From: Silvanigrella aquatica
GTDB taxonomy: Bacteria; Bdellovibrionota_B; Oligoflexia; Silvanigrellales; Silvanigrellaceae
Length of the DNA: 64,000 bases
Direction of reading: 5' to 3'
Assembly: GCF_001907975.1 (NCBI RefSeq)
Contig: NZ_CP017834.1
Span: 62,001 to 126,000, forward strand
Shown: positions 36,830 through 45,958 of the stretch, in pieces
Layout: each line of letters opens with the position of its first letter
Position numbering within the stretch: position 1 is the stretch's first letter
Program-made: the position numbers and the translations under genes
Notes under the pieces: generated by a model
Seen by the model: only the letters and a program-made list of their open reading frames with translations
What the model was told of the DNA's origin: nothing
Databases searched by the model: none

Positions 36830-37894
36830 TTAATGACTAAATTGAAAGGGTCTTATATTTGCTTTCAGTTTTTTACGTTCCGAAAGGAGATACTCTGAAA
36901 GCCTTTCATTGAATTTAATATCTTGTAATTTGGATTTCCAGTGACCAAAGTTCTTTAATAAGTCGCTGTCTTCGCTAAACGTCGCACCTAGATATTGAAA
37001 ATAAAAAACAGAGCTTCCTAAAATAAAAGGACCAACCACTTGATTCATGCTCAGATTGGATATTTTTTCGCGAATGGGTGCGGGCAATTCTGCAACGGGG
37101 CGTGGAGGTAGAATACCTTCCGTTTGTGTCGCGTCAGAGGCCATAGAATATTCTTTTACAAGTTTAATAAAGCTTTCCCCGTCCTCAATTTTTTTAGATA
37201 TTATTTTGATGAGTTCAGAGTTCAAAGGGTCGGTTTGTTCATTTTCAGGAATTTTAATGAGAAGACTTCTGAGTTTTACAGAACTGACTTGTTTAATGCT
37301 GCCTGTTTGCTGCAGATAAAAACTTTTTACTTCGTCATCACTGACGCTTACAAGAGAGCTGATCACGCGCCCAATAAGTTCTTGCTTCAGAACTTCATTT
37401 TTGAATTCCTGACGATATTCTTTCATTGATTTACCGCTTTTTGCAAGCTGGTTTTGTAATTCCTCTTCTGAAAATCCACGTTGTTTTAAGAAATTATCAA
37501 TCTGTTTTGAGAGATCATCTTCACTGACATCAAGGCCGAGTTCAATGGCTTTAACTTGTAATACTTTTTGATTGATAATCGATTCCATGATTTGGCTTGC
37601 TTGTTGAGGAACGAGATTTCCGCCATAAAGTCTTCCATTTGGTGAAAGTCTTGTTTGTCCATTTGTAGAAATAAAAATGGCCTGTTGTAAGTCACTTAAT
37701 AGAATGACTTGATCGGCGATTGTGGCAAGCACTCCGTCTAATGTGTTTGCATCAAACGGCGTTGTGGGGGCGAGAGAGGTTATTATTTGCGAAGAATTGG
37801 GGTGAATATCATTCTTTTTTGATGTTGTGCATGCTGAAAACAGGGAAAAAGAGCATACAATAGCCGTAAAAATTTCAATCTTTTTAATGTTCAT
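36830..37894 (-). CDS. SurA-like periplasmic peptidyl-prolyl isomerase lipoprotein
   Basis: The leader MNIKKIEIFTAIVCSFSLFSACTT has a lipobox (FSAC), so the protein is probably membrane-anchored. Then comes a SurA N-terminal chaperone domain (LDGVLATIADQVILLSDLQQAIF ... IINQKVLQVKAIELGLDVSEDDLSKQIDNF) and one rotamase-like region (VKLRSLLIKIPENE ... FIKLVKEYSMASDATQTEG ... VVGPFILGSSVFYFQYLG). SurA-type proteins help outer-membrane proteins fold. Classical SurA is soluble, so lipid anchoring is a variation. Its Shine-Dalgarno CGGAGTTAT is the complement of a 10-base motif repeated three times in the upstream gap. Confidence 0.82.
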   Translation of the reverse strand: MNIKKIEIFTAIVCSFSLFSACTTSKKNDIHPNSSQIITSLAPTTPFDANTLDGVLATIADQVILLSDLQQAIFISTNGQTRLSPNGRLYGGNLVPQQASQIMESIINQKVLQVKAIELGLDVSEDDLSKQIDNFLKQRGFSEEELQNQLAKSGKSMKEYRQEFKNEVLKQELIGRVISSLVSVSDDEVKSFYLQQTGSIKQVSSVKLRSLLIKIPENEQTDPLNSELIKIISKKIEDGESFIKLVKEYSMASDATQTEGILPPRPVAELPAPIREKISNLSMNQVVGPFILGSSVFYFQYLGATFSEDSDLLKNFGHWKSKLQDIKFNERLSEYLLSERKKLKANIRPFQFSH

Positions 37895-37896
37895 CG

Positions 37897-38092
37897 ATAA
37901 CTCCGAAATAATATCCTACTTCAACAGGAACCAGGAATAACTCCGAATTTTATTTAAACCATTACTTACAGAAATGCAAAGGAACTTAATATTGTTCTAA
38001 AAAGGTGCTATTAATGCTTAATATTATTTTAAAAAGTCCTTTTAAAATAACTATTTATATGGATATTTAACAATATTAAAAAATAACTCCGA
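37897..38092. repeat. Three exact copies of ATAACTCCGA in a divergent gap
   Basis: The 10-mer occurs at 37897-37906, 37937-37946 and 38083-38092. The first copy, read on the minus strand, is the ribosome-binding site of the SurA-like gene. The third pairs with the ribosome-binding site of the plus-strand gene at 38115. Three identical copies in about 200 bases suggest a shared regulatory element or binding site and not chance. Confidence 0.55.
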
Positions 38093-38114
38093 TAAATTAA
38101 TGTAGGAGTTATTT
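38081..38114 (+). promoter_or_regulatory. Hairpin sequestering the ribosome-binding site of the next gene
   Basis: AAATAACTCC (38081-38090) is perfectly complementary to GGAGTTATTT (38105-38114), which holds the Shine-Dalgarno GGAG and abuts the ATG at 38115. The loop is 14 bases. In mRNA this AT-rich 10-bp stem would hide the ribosome site, as in RNA thermometers or translation-gating leaders. Confidence 0.5.
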
Positions 38115-38588
38115 ATGAGAGTTAATGTTTTTTCGCCTCTATCATATACGTGGGAAAGATTTGCGGAGCTTCAGCACCAGTATGCTATGGCAAGACGTAG
38201 AAGAGATGATAGACATTTTGATAAACTTGTCGAGACTAGAGAACACGATAGAATTAATGAATATATGGTAAATAAAGATATCATGTATAGAAAAGCTTTA
38301 GACAAAAAAATTAAAGATAAAATGGCTTTTAAAGAAGTTTTAAAAAAGGCTCATGAAAAAGAATTAAACAGAATAAGCTTTGAAAGAGACTATTTAGATA
38401 ATTTATTTTTAATAGGATTAAAAATAAAAGAACATGTTAAGTATTTAAATTACCTTAGAAAAGCCTCTTTTGATAAATATTTATTAGAGCTCGAAACTGA
38501 AAGGGCGCTGCATTATAAAAATGACTTATTATACAAACATGAGTTCAAAAAAATAGATAGAAAAAGAAGAAATAATGAGAAAATCTAA
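38115..38588 (+). CDS. Small, highly basic coiled-coil protein of unknown function
   Basis: 157 residues, strongly Lys/Arg-rich (AMARRRRDDRHFDK, KKAHEKELNRISFERD, KKIDRKRRNNEKI), predicted as nearly continuous helix. Size, charge and coiled-coil character recall the FliJ group of flagellar export chaperones, but I see no diagnostic residues and no flagellar neighbours, so this remains only a possibility. The start is embedded in a hairpin (38081-38114). It overlaps the convergent exonuclease gene by 4 bases. Confidence 0.6.
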   Translation: MRVNVFSPLSYTWERFAELQHQYAMARRRRDDRHFDKLVETREHDRINEYMVNKDIMYRKALDKKIKDKMAFKEVLKKAHEKELNRISFERDYLDNLFLIGLKIKEHVKYLNYLRKASFDKYLLELETERALHYKNDLLYKHEFKKIDRKRRNNEKI

Positions 38589-40513
38589 AGAATAGATGTA
38601 TTAAATAATCCTTCTAGCTCTGTAAAATCAACCCATTCTCCTTCACCTTTTTTGTTATGCAACCAGTATGAAAATAACTCCATGTCGGAACAAATATCAT
38701 CTGTAAAAACAATAGGTGCAAGTGGGGAGATAATTTCTTCAATATAGTTTTCAAAAAGTCGTGTAAAGTAACGGGAGCTTTTTAATCTTTCGCTTTGCTC
38801 AAAAGGCAATCGAGTCTTTTTAACAACTCTTCCTCTAGCAACAATGGCGATATCAAACTCTTTAAAATCATTATTTGATATTAAGCAAAGCCCTGATTTG
38901 GGAATTTGTTTTTGGAAGTTAATGCCAATTGATTCTGTAATATGCTTGATTTCTCTTAAAAGATTTAAGCTTCTTAACCATTTTGAAAAGTTTTTAATTG
39001 CTTTAATTTTTTTATTTGATTTTTCTAAGCTTATTATTTCATCATTAATGTTTCCATTTAATAAGGATATAATAACGCGTAAATGAGCAAAACGCTCTTG
39101 CATAGTAAAAGTATTATGCTCAAAAGGAAAATGAGTTACAATCTCCTGAATTTCATTTAAGGCACTTTTTGGCTGTAAAAAAGGTCCAAAACAGTAACCG
39201 ACTCCCTCTTTTAAGTGACCTATTCGAATACAGGTAGTCATATCATCGTCACGGCGTCGTGAAATTTTAAATTTCTCAGAACGTGAAATATTATTTATGC
39301 GTCTCGTTCTTGTAATTGGAATAACGGTATCATCCTGCTCACCAAAGGTAACGTAGAGGTTAGAGTTTTCTTTATTTTCACTTATATATGTGTCATCTTC
39401 TTCTGACTCTAAAAGATGAAGTTCGCCATGCTGTGGAATAAAAAAAGGAACTTTTTCGGGAAAAGCACGTGCATAGTCGAGCATGTCATCAGGAATAAAT
39501 ATTTGTAAAAAATTTTCACTGCGACTTTGACTTTTACGGGGATCAATGGAAAGAGAAATTCTTTTTAATTCTCTTTTTTCTTGCATTAAGGCATCGAGTA
39601 AACTGCTGCAGCGTTCAAATTTAAAGCCTGAAGCATCGACAATAATGCGATTCATTTCTCTATCCATGCCAATTTCTGTTAACTGCTGTAAAGATTTTCT
39701 TATACTTGGTGTTGCTGTTAAATATGAAATTTCATGGTGTGAATTTAATACAAATAATAGCCCGGGAGTGCCAGGAAAATTATCAACAACTGCAGGATTT
39801 ATTCCCGGTCCTAATTTTCGAATGGTTTCTGCATCAGATTGCAGTTTTAAAATATCATCGCATGTTTTAATGCCATTTTTTTCACAAACATCCAAAATTT
39901 TCCAAAAAATATGAGTTGTCATTTCCGCATCAGCAAGAGCGTTATGTGCGTCAATAACAGGAATATCAAAAAATTCTGCAACTCCTGATAATGTTTTAGA
40001 AGGCGTCTCAGGAAGAATATTTGAAACTAATAAATGAGTACAAAAAAAGAAATTTTTAAAATCTTCGTTTTTAAATTCTTTCATATGGTGCGATAAATAA
40101 GCAATATCGCCTTGTGCGCCATGTGCAACCAAAATAGAATTGCCAATAAATTTCATGAATTCATCGAAAACTTCTTGAATCGTTGGCGCATTCACTACCA
40201 TTTCATTATTGATCTTGGTAATTTTTTGCACAACGCTAGGTATATGTCTCTGTGGATTGACTAAAGTCTCAAAGCGGCTCACTTCTTTGCCATTTGTATA
40301 TTTAATGGCACCAATCTCAATAATAGAGCTGTTTTGTGGGTTGCCCCCGGTTGTTTCTAAATCAAAAAAAACAATGTCCATTTGTGATGGTAAAAGATTG
40401 AGCCATTGTGGACGATTGGGATTTGCCATCATTTCTGAAGGAAGTGATGGTTCTTTACGTAGTGTCTTATATGCAGGCTTAAAGGAACGGTTGTTCTTAT
40501 TTTGAAATGTCAT
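38585..40513 (-). CDS. DnaQ-type 3'-5' exonuclease fused to a degenerate UvrC/GIY-YIG-like region
   Basis: Residues about 46-215 form a DEDD exonuclease domain. Exo I is FFDLETTGG, Exo II is AHGAQGDIAYL and Exo III is HNALADAEM (H-x4-D), so catalytic residues are intact. The following region (PGTPGLLFVLNSHHEISYLTATPSIRKSLQQL) lies where DnaQ-UvrC fusion proteins have a GIY-YIG nuclease domain, but the GIY and YIG tyrosines and the Arg are not evident. The C-terminal 300 residues resemble no domain I can name. A DNA-repair or replication-editing role is likely, since DnaQ-UvrC fusions are known. Confidence 0.78.
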   Translation of the reverse strand: MTFQNKNNRSFKPAYKTLRKEPSLPSEMMANPNRPQWLNLLPSQMDIVFFDLETTGGNPQNSSIIEIGAIKYTNGKEVSRFETLVNPQRHIPSVVQKITKINNEMVVNAPTIQEVFDEFMKFIGNSILVAHGAQGDIAYLSHHMKEFKNEDFKNFFFCTHLLVSNILPETPSKTLSGVAEFFDIPVIDAHNALADAEMTTHIFWKILDVCEKNGIKTCDDILKLQSDAETIRKLGPGINPAVVDNFPGTPGLLFVLNSHHEISYLTATPSIRKSLQQLTEIGMDREMNRIIVDASGFKFERCSSLLDALMQEKRELKRISLSIDPRKSQSRSENFLQIFIPDDMLDYARAFPEKVPFFIPQHGELHLLESEEDDTYISENKENSNLYVTFGEQDDTVIPITRTRRINNISRSEKFKISRRRDDDMTTCIRIGHLKEGVGYCFGPFLQPKSALNEIQEIVTHFPFEHNTFTMQERFAHLRVIISLLNGNINDEIISLEKSNKKIKAIKNFSKWLRSLNLLREIKHITESIGINFQKQIPKSGLCLISNNDFKEFDIAIVARGRVVKKTRLPFEQSERLKSSRYFTRLFENYIEEIISPLAPIVFTDDICSDMELFSYWLHNKKGEGEWVDFTELEGLFNTSIL

Positions 40514-40596
40514 TTGGTATCATTCCAGAGAATTAAAAGAATGGGAATCGCTTTCAAAAGCATGACGTAGCCCAAACCCTATTCTCTCCCATAATA

Positions 40597-41538
40597 TCAC
40601 TTGTCCGTCAATAACGCATTTAGCTCACTGATGTTAATGGTTTGGTACTCTGCCGCGAGAAAACTGTTTTTAAAAACGGACTGTGCTTCTTGTAAAATTT
40701 TTGTTTCTAAGTACTCATCTGAGCTTTCCGGTTCATGATGAAATATGGCGTAATATTTTACCTCGCCATTTTTGGCGATAGTTGCTCCCGCTTTGGCTGT
40801 AGAATGTCCCCAGCCAATATAATTTTTGTAATTGCTGTCTGAGTATGTGGAATCATAAATAAACAAGTCACAACCTCTTATGAACTTTTCAAGTTCAACA
40901 TCTTTATGAGTGCCATGTTCATGATCGGTTGCATAAACGATGTTACTTTTGCCATCGGGGCTCCAAATTTTGTAGGCAAGGGCTTCTTGGGGGTGGTTTA
41001 AAGATTGAATTTCTATTTTAATATTTTCTATTTGTATGATTTTTAAAGAGTTTAATTCATGAAAAAATATGTTTTTTAAAGCAGGGAGTTGGAAAAATTC
41101 TATTGGAAAAAAAGGGGCGCTAAAAAATTTTTGCAATATTTCTTTTAAAGAATTCCCAAATTTAGCCTGCCCATAAATGTGAATTTCACAATCTTGTCTA
41201 AAAAAAGGGATGAATTTTGTAAGACCTATGATATGGTCATAGTGCATATGCGTTAAAAAAAGGTGAAAAATCCTGTCTCCGCGTAATAGTGCGTTCTCGG
41301 CACATTGTATAATTCCCGTGCCGGCATCTAATATAATTGAATTATTTTTTTCAGAAGCGATAGCAAGGACTTCAACACACGAGGTATTTCCTCCGTATTT
41401 TAGCATGTTTTCATTAGGAATAGGAATGGTTCCTCGGACACCCCAAAAAGTAACAAATTGTTCGATTTTAGAAGCTCCTTCAATTATTGACTTATTTTGT
41501 TTTTTTTGAGATTTGACCCTATTCGGGACTGGGACCAC
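40597..41538 (-). CDS. Metallo-beta-lactamase-fold hydrolase
   Basis: The motif THMHYDH near residue 96 is the H-x-H-x-D-H metal site, preceded by SIILDAGTGI. Later metal ligands are in the segment VYATDHEHG and the C-terminal FHHEPESSDEYLE. FWGVRGTIPIPNENMLKYGGNTSCVEV is a distinctive N-terminus shared with phosphodiesterase-like MBL proteins (PhnP/cAMP-PDE-like relatives). The substrate is unknown; a cyclic nucleotide or phosphodiester is a reasonable guess. The start codon is GTG 41538 with GGAAGGAG just upstream. Confidence 0.82.
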   Translation of the reverse strand: MVPVPNRVKSQKKQNKSIIEGASKIEQFVTFWGVRGTIPIPNENMLKYGGNTSCVEVLAIASEKNNSIILDAGTGIIQCAENALLRGDRIFHLFLTHMHYDHIIGLTKFIPFFRQDCEIHIYGQAKFGNSLKEILQKFFSAPFFPIEFFQLPALKNIFFHELNSLKIIQIENIKIEIQSLNHPQEALAYKIWSPDGKSNIVYATDHEHGTHKDVELEKFIRGCDLFIYDSTYSDSNYKNYIGWGHSTAKAGATIAKNGEVKYYAIFHHEPESSDEYLETKILQEAQSVFKNSFLAAEYQTINISELNALLTDK

Positions 41539-41703
41539 AAATTCTCCTTCCGCAATCCAATATTACATGCTAGGGCAGACTGTTTGAAGTTGGTACCTAG
41601 GCTTTCCGTCCTTCTGTACAGATGTGATATCCGCTTTATATTTGAATACTCTCAATATAAGACTGCCTGTTTCTAGGTATTTAGGTCAAGGAGTTGGTTA
41701 AAA

Positions 41704-43542
41704 ATGTTTATACTTCGCATGCCAAAAAATTTATCTCAAAATATGCCCGAAGTGAGTCCGACCCCTAAAAGGGAAGAACTTTCTTCAGGAAATCATATTC
41801 CTTGGAAGCCCTCAACGGAGACGGCTTTGGCTCCTGCGCTTTTGGATATAGACTGGCTTACAGCACAGCCTTTATTGCCATTTTTAGCCCAAGTAGCGCC
41901 CGCCCATCTGCTTTATCGAAGCATTATGTCTCATGGCATGGAAGACTCCATAGAGGTGATTGAATGGGTTCGCGGAGAGCAACTGCAGAAAATATTTGAT
42001 TTTGACATTTGGGAGCATTCATTTGAACTGCAAACAAATGATATTTCAACAAATAAATTTCTTTCTTGGCTGCGTATTTGGATGGAAATAGGTGCTGACT
42101 TTGCCGTTCATCGCATGATTGAATTGGAAGAAGAAACCATCGTCTTAATTTTTTCAAAATTATTTGAAATTATTCCTGAGGGAGTATCTCAAGTCACTGA
42201 AGATATGACAGAAAACTGGTGGAAAACAGCAGATAATAAATTTTATTTAAGAATGCGCGATGAAAATGAAGAAGCCTTTGAGCTTTTAAAGCCCTTTGTC
42301 GATGCTCTTTATCAAAATAATGTCCGCATTGCAGCCTCTGTTTTTGCGCATGCCGCTATGCTCGTGCGTCAAGAGTCTCTCGATTTTGGTGTGCGCTGGA
42401 AAGCAGCGCGTTTAGCAGATCAGGGCTTTGTCTCTAGAGAAGATGCCTTAAAAATACTGGCTCCGAAAAAAATTGAGTCCTTAGTTAAATCCATAAAGGA
42501 AGCAAAGGAATTAGAGGAGAAACGGAGAGAAGCATATGAAAAATATCCTTCTAAGCAAACCGCTGCTATTTCTCAAAGTGATACAAATAATCCCGATTTA
42601 TTTGATAATATCGTGCATTTTTTAAGCTCTTTAGAACCAGAAGAAGGTGTGCGCTATATGCAGCTTGCTTTAGGTAGTGAGAAATTAAAGCAAATTACAG
42701 GTTCGCAAAATATTGATCCTTCTTATTTTTATGAAGATGAAGACTTTATTTCTGAGTCTGCAGAAAATATTATTCAACTCTGCAATAATTTATTAATGCG
42801 TACTGAATTAGTAAACACAAGAAAAATAAATAAACAAAATCTTCTTATTGAGCAAGCATTTTGCGAACTGGCTCAAACAAATTTAACAGAAGCAGTTTAC
42901 TTAAAAGACCGGGTGGCCAGATTATCTAATGTCTTTGTTTCAGGAATAATGAATTCGATTGATAATGATTCTTTAGCGCGTTCCCTTTCTGTGGTTCGTG
43001 GTATATTAAATATAGGATTGGAAATTTGTTTATTAAGTCCTCATGAATACGGCTTGAATTTAGAAGCAAAAGTTGATGAAGTTGAGCAAGCTGTTTTATG
43101 TATTCAGCAACTAGGACCAGAATATTTATTTCAACTAGGATGGAACATTTTAATTTCTTTACAGCTGGACTTAGCAAAAGAGATTGTAAAACTTGATTTA
43201 AATCATCCTAATTATAAAAACAAATTAAAGTCGATGCGCAAAATAAACTTGAGCGATGCTTCTTCTTTAACGATCTCTTTGGATAAACTTGTTGAAAATC
43301 AAAGATATCCTGATATGAGTGCCTGGCTCAGTTCCGTGGAATCGGAGCTTCCTACGGCATTATTCTTGGTACTTGAATCATTGTTTGGTAGGGTTCCCAT
43401 GTGTTCAGAGCTTCTTTTCGATGAAAAAATAAGTGGAGCGATGAAAGTTACGACAACTTTTAAACCTTTTGAGACTCTTAATGAAATAGAGAAAGCAAAA
43501 GCTTTTATTCATAATTTTCATTATAACTTATTGGTAGAGTAA
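41704..43542 (+). CDS. DUF6178-like protein
   Basis: A 612-residue, mostly helical soluble protein. The early section (LDIDWLTAQPLLPFLAQVAPAHLLYRSIMSHGMEDSIEVIEWVRGEQLQKIFDFDIWE) resembles DUF6178, a family seen in deltaproteobacteria whose function is unknown to me. That match is from memory and should be searched. It starts a plus-strand run that includes mnmA, rnc and era; the gap to the next gene is 8 bases. Shine-Dalgarno GGAG lies about 10 bases from ATG. Confidence 0.65.
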   Translation: MFILRMPKNLSQNMPEVSPTPKREELSSGNHIPWKPSTETALAPALLDIDWLTAQPLLPFLAQVAPAHLLYRSIMSHGMEDSIEVIEWVRGEQLQKIFDFDIWEHSFELQTNDISTNKFLSWLRIWMEIGADFAVHRMIELEEETIVLIFSKLFEIIPEGVSQVTEDMTENWWKTADNKFYLRMRDENEEAFELLKPFVDALYQNNVRIAASVFAHAAMLVRQESLDFGVRWKAARLADQGFVSREDALKILAPKKIESLVKSIKEAKELEEKRREAYEKYPSKQTAAISQSDTNNPDLFDNIVHFLSSLEPEEGVRYMQLALGSEKLKQITGSQNIDPSYFYEDEDFISESAENIIQLCNNLLMRTELVNTRKINKQNLLIEQAFCELAQTNLTEAVYLKDRVARLSNVFVSGIMNSIDNDSLARSLSVVRGILNIGLEICLLSPHEYGLNLEAKVDEVEQAVLCIQQLGPEYLFQLGWNILISLQLDLAKEIVKLDLNHPNYKNKLKSMRKINLSDASSLTISLDKLVENQRYPDMSAWLSSVESELPTALFLVLESLFGRVPMCSELLFDEKISGAMKVTTTFKPFETLNEIEKAKAFIHNFHYNLLVE

Positions 43543-43550
43543 ATTAATAT

Positions 43551-44033
43551 ATGCAAAAATTGACATACATTTCTATTGAAAAAGTAGATCCTATTTGGAC
43601 ACAAGATGAACTTTTGAATATTCAAAAGATTTTACTTAAAAAGCATATGGTTTATCTTGATAATGAAACATTTGAAATTGAAGCAGGCGTAACACAAACG
43701 CAAATTCAAATTCGTGTTTCTTTATTAAGAAATGATAAAAGCTTATATTATCCTATTGAATGTGTTTTTGTAAAAGAAACAACAGAAAAAATAAAAGAGT
43801 CTGAAATTGCCGTAACAATCATGGATTATCTTGATTTATATTGGTCTAGTTATTTCTTAGAAGAAAGAAATATATTTATTCCTCTCGATTGGAGTAAACA
43901 CGAATTTGAGGGCATTTCTTTTTATATAAGAGGATTTGTTCGAAATCTTCAATTAGAGGCTTCAGCCGATGATTTTTTACAAAAACATGGACATGGTGAA
44001 TACGATATTCAATCTATTTCTTCAGAGACTTAG
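43551..44033 (+). CDS. Unknown 160-residue protein
   Basis: I do not recognise this soluble protein. It alternates beta-strand-like stretches (TQIQIRVSLL, YYPIECVFVKE, ISFYIRGFVRN) with short helices and is acidic. It has no signal peptide. It lies 8 bases after the DUF6178-like gene and 3 bases before mnmA, so it is almost certainly co-transcribed. There is no clear Shine-Dalgarno, which suggests coupling to the upstream gene. Confidence 0.65.
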   Translation: MQKLTYISIEKVDPIWTQDELLNIQKILLKKHMVYLDNETFEIEAGVTQTQIQIRVSLLRNDKSLYYPIECVFVKETTEKIKESEIAVTIMDYLDLYWSSYFLEERNIFIPLDWSKHEFEGISFYIRGFVRNLQLEASADDFLQKHGHGEYDIQSISSET

Positions 44034-44036
44034 CAC

Positions 44037-45131
44037 ATGAAAAAAAGAGTTTTAGTAGCCATGTCAGGTGGTGTCGATAGTTCCGTTGCTGCGGCTCTGC
44101 TCGTGGAACAGGGCTATGAAGTCATAGGTGTGACAATGCAATTATGGGATTATTCACAAAATGAATCCAGTTGCGATCCCAATAGTAAGTTTGACACTTG
44201 TTGTAGCCTTGATGATGTTGCCGATGCTAGGCTTGTTGCACATAAATTAGGAATTCCATTTTACGTCTTTGATTACCAAGACGATTTTAAAGAAAATGTG
44301 GTCGATTATTTTACCGATGAATATTTAAAAGGGCGTACGCCAAATCCTTGTGTTGCATGTAATACATTTTTAAAATTTGATCATCTTCTCGATCGTGCGC
44401 AAAGACTTGGTTGTGATTTTGTTGCTACGGGGCACTACGCTCAAATTCATTTTAATGAAATTTACGGGCATTATAAATTGTTAAAAGGCAATGATTCACA
44501 AAAAGATCAAAGTTACTTTTTATACTCACTTACTCAAGAACGCCTTGAAAAAGTTTTATTTCCGGTGGGTAATTTATCAAAACCAGAGGTGCGTGTTATC
44601 GCAGAAAAGTATGGTTTGGTGAATGCGGCAAAAAAAGAAAGTATGGAAATCTGTTTTATTCCAAATAACGATTATGCAAAATTCATTTCTAATCGTGTTC
44701 AAGACTCCGATCTTATTAAAGGAGACATTCGACATGAAGAAGGACAATTGCTAGGAGTGCATGATGGTATTCATCAGTTTACTGTTGGGCAAAGGAAAGG
44801 ATTAAAAGTTTCTTTTGCAAATCCCTTATATGTAACTCGTATTGATTCTGAAACAGGGACAGTGTTCGCTGGTGAAGAAAAGTATCTGTATCGCTCTGGA
44901 TTTTCCTTTAAAAAGTTTCATATGGTGCGAGATTTTGGAAACGACATCGATTTTGAAGTTAAAATTCGCTACCGCTCCGCTCCATGTCAAGCAACTTTAG
45001 AAAAAAATGGGGATTTTGTATCTTTAAGGTTTAAAACGCCTCAAAAATCTGTAACACCAGGACAAATAGCCGTTTTATATTGTGATAATGAAGTTGTCGG
45101 GGGTGGATTTATTGATAAGGTCTTCCTCTAA
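44037..45131 (+). CDS. mnmA: tRNA 2-thiouridylase MnmA
   Basis: MnmA thiolates U34 of tRNA-Lys, Glu and Gln in the cytoplasm. Motifs are the PP-loop AMSGGVDSSVAAALL, the first catalytic Cys in TPNPCVACN and the second in SMEICFIPNNDYAKF. GQRKGL and TPGQ near the C-terminus are also typical. Length 364 is standard. It is 3 bases after the previous gene, and its stop TAA overlaps the ATG of rnc by one base. Confidence 0.97.
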   Translation: MKKRVLVAMSGGVDSSVAAALLVEQGYEVIGVTMQLWDYSQNESSCDPNSKFDTCCSLDDVADARLVAHKLGIPFYVFDYQDDFKENVVDYFTDEYLKGRTPNPCVACNTFLKFDHLLDRAQRLGCDFVATGHYAQIHFNEIYGHYKLLKGNDSQKDQSYFLYSLTQERLEKVLFPVGNLSKPEVRVIAEKYGLVNAAKKESMEICFIPNNDYAKFISNRVQDSDLIKGDIRHEEGQLLGVHDGIHQFTVGQRKGLKVSFANPLYVTRIDSETGTVFAGEEKYLYRSGFSFKKFHMVRDFGNDIDFEVKIRYRSAPCQATLEKNGDFVSLRFKTPQKSVTPGQIAVLYCDNEVVGGGFIDKVFL

Positions 45132-45958
45132 TGTTGGAAAAACGACTCACACTTTTGAGAACTCAATTTCGAGATTTAAACTTTGCTAAATTAAGTCGCG
45201 TATTTCCGCAAATTGAAGCAAATATTGATAAACTTGGTGAAATTCAAGAACATAGATATCTCGATAAAAAATTAGCAGCTATTTCTTTAGTCCATCGTTC
45301 TTCATTAGTTTATTGGCCTACAGATAAATCAGGTATTTATTCTAATGAAAGACTCGAGTTTTTAGGTGACGCATTTTTAAGTTTCTTCATCGCCTCAGAG
45401 GCTATGATTGAGCATAAAACATTGCAAGAAGGTGATTTATCCCGTTTACGCGCTGCTTTGGTGGGTACCGAAAATTTAGCTTTAAAAAGTAGGGATTTGG
45501 GTATAGGAGACTGTTTGCTTGTAGGTAAAGCAGAAATGAATTCAAATCCTCAAAGACGCGACAACGTGTTGGCCGATGCTTTTGAGGCTGTTACCGCAGC
45601 TTTGCTTCTTGACGCCGGCGAAGAAAAAGCACATATGTGGCTGCTCAAAGTTTTTTCAGATGATCTGAAAACGGGTCAAGATATACTTTTAAAATTTGAT
45701 TCGAAAAGTAAGCTTCAGCAGTGGACGCAAGGAATTATTGGAGTTCCCCCTGTTTACAGGACAATTGGGACTGAAGGCACTCCGCAGGAAACATTTTTTA
45801 TTGTTGCCGCTTTTATAGGAAATACGGAAATTGGCAGAGCTTCTGCCGCCAGCAAACGAGAAGCTAGTAAAAAAGTAGCTGAACTCATAGTAGAAAAAAT
45901 AGAATCAGGAAAGTTAACAAAAGATATGATAATTAGTTTTTTTGGAAGGGAAAAATGA
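45131..45958 (+). CDS. rnc: Ribonuclease III
   Basis: RNase III cuts double-stranded RNA in rRNA and mRNA processing. The signature NERLEFLGDAFLS lies at residues 72-84, with the catalytic Glu in the second site within DAFEAVTAALLLDAG. The C-terminal double-stranded RNA-binding domain is present (SKSKLQQWTQ ... GRASAASKREASKKVAELIVEKI). A 45-residue N-terminal extension makes it 275 residues, against about 226 in E. coli. It overlaps era by 4 bases, the widespread rnc-era arrangement. Confidence 0.97.
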   Translation: MLEKRLTLLRTQFRDLNFAKLSRVFPQIEANIDKLGEIQEHRYLDKKLAAISLVHRSSLVYWPTDKSGIYSNERLEFLGDAFLSFFIASEAMIEHKTLQEGDLSRLRAALVGTENLALKSRDLGIGDCLLVGKAEMNSNPQRRDNVLADAFEAVTAALLLDAGEEKAHMWLLKVFSDDLKTGQDILLKFDSKSKLQQWTQGIIGVPPVYRTIGTEGTPQETFFIVAAFIGNTEIGRASAASKREASKKVAELIVEKIESGKLTKDMIISFFGREK

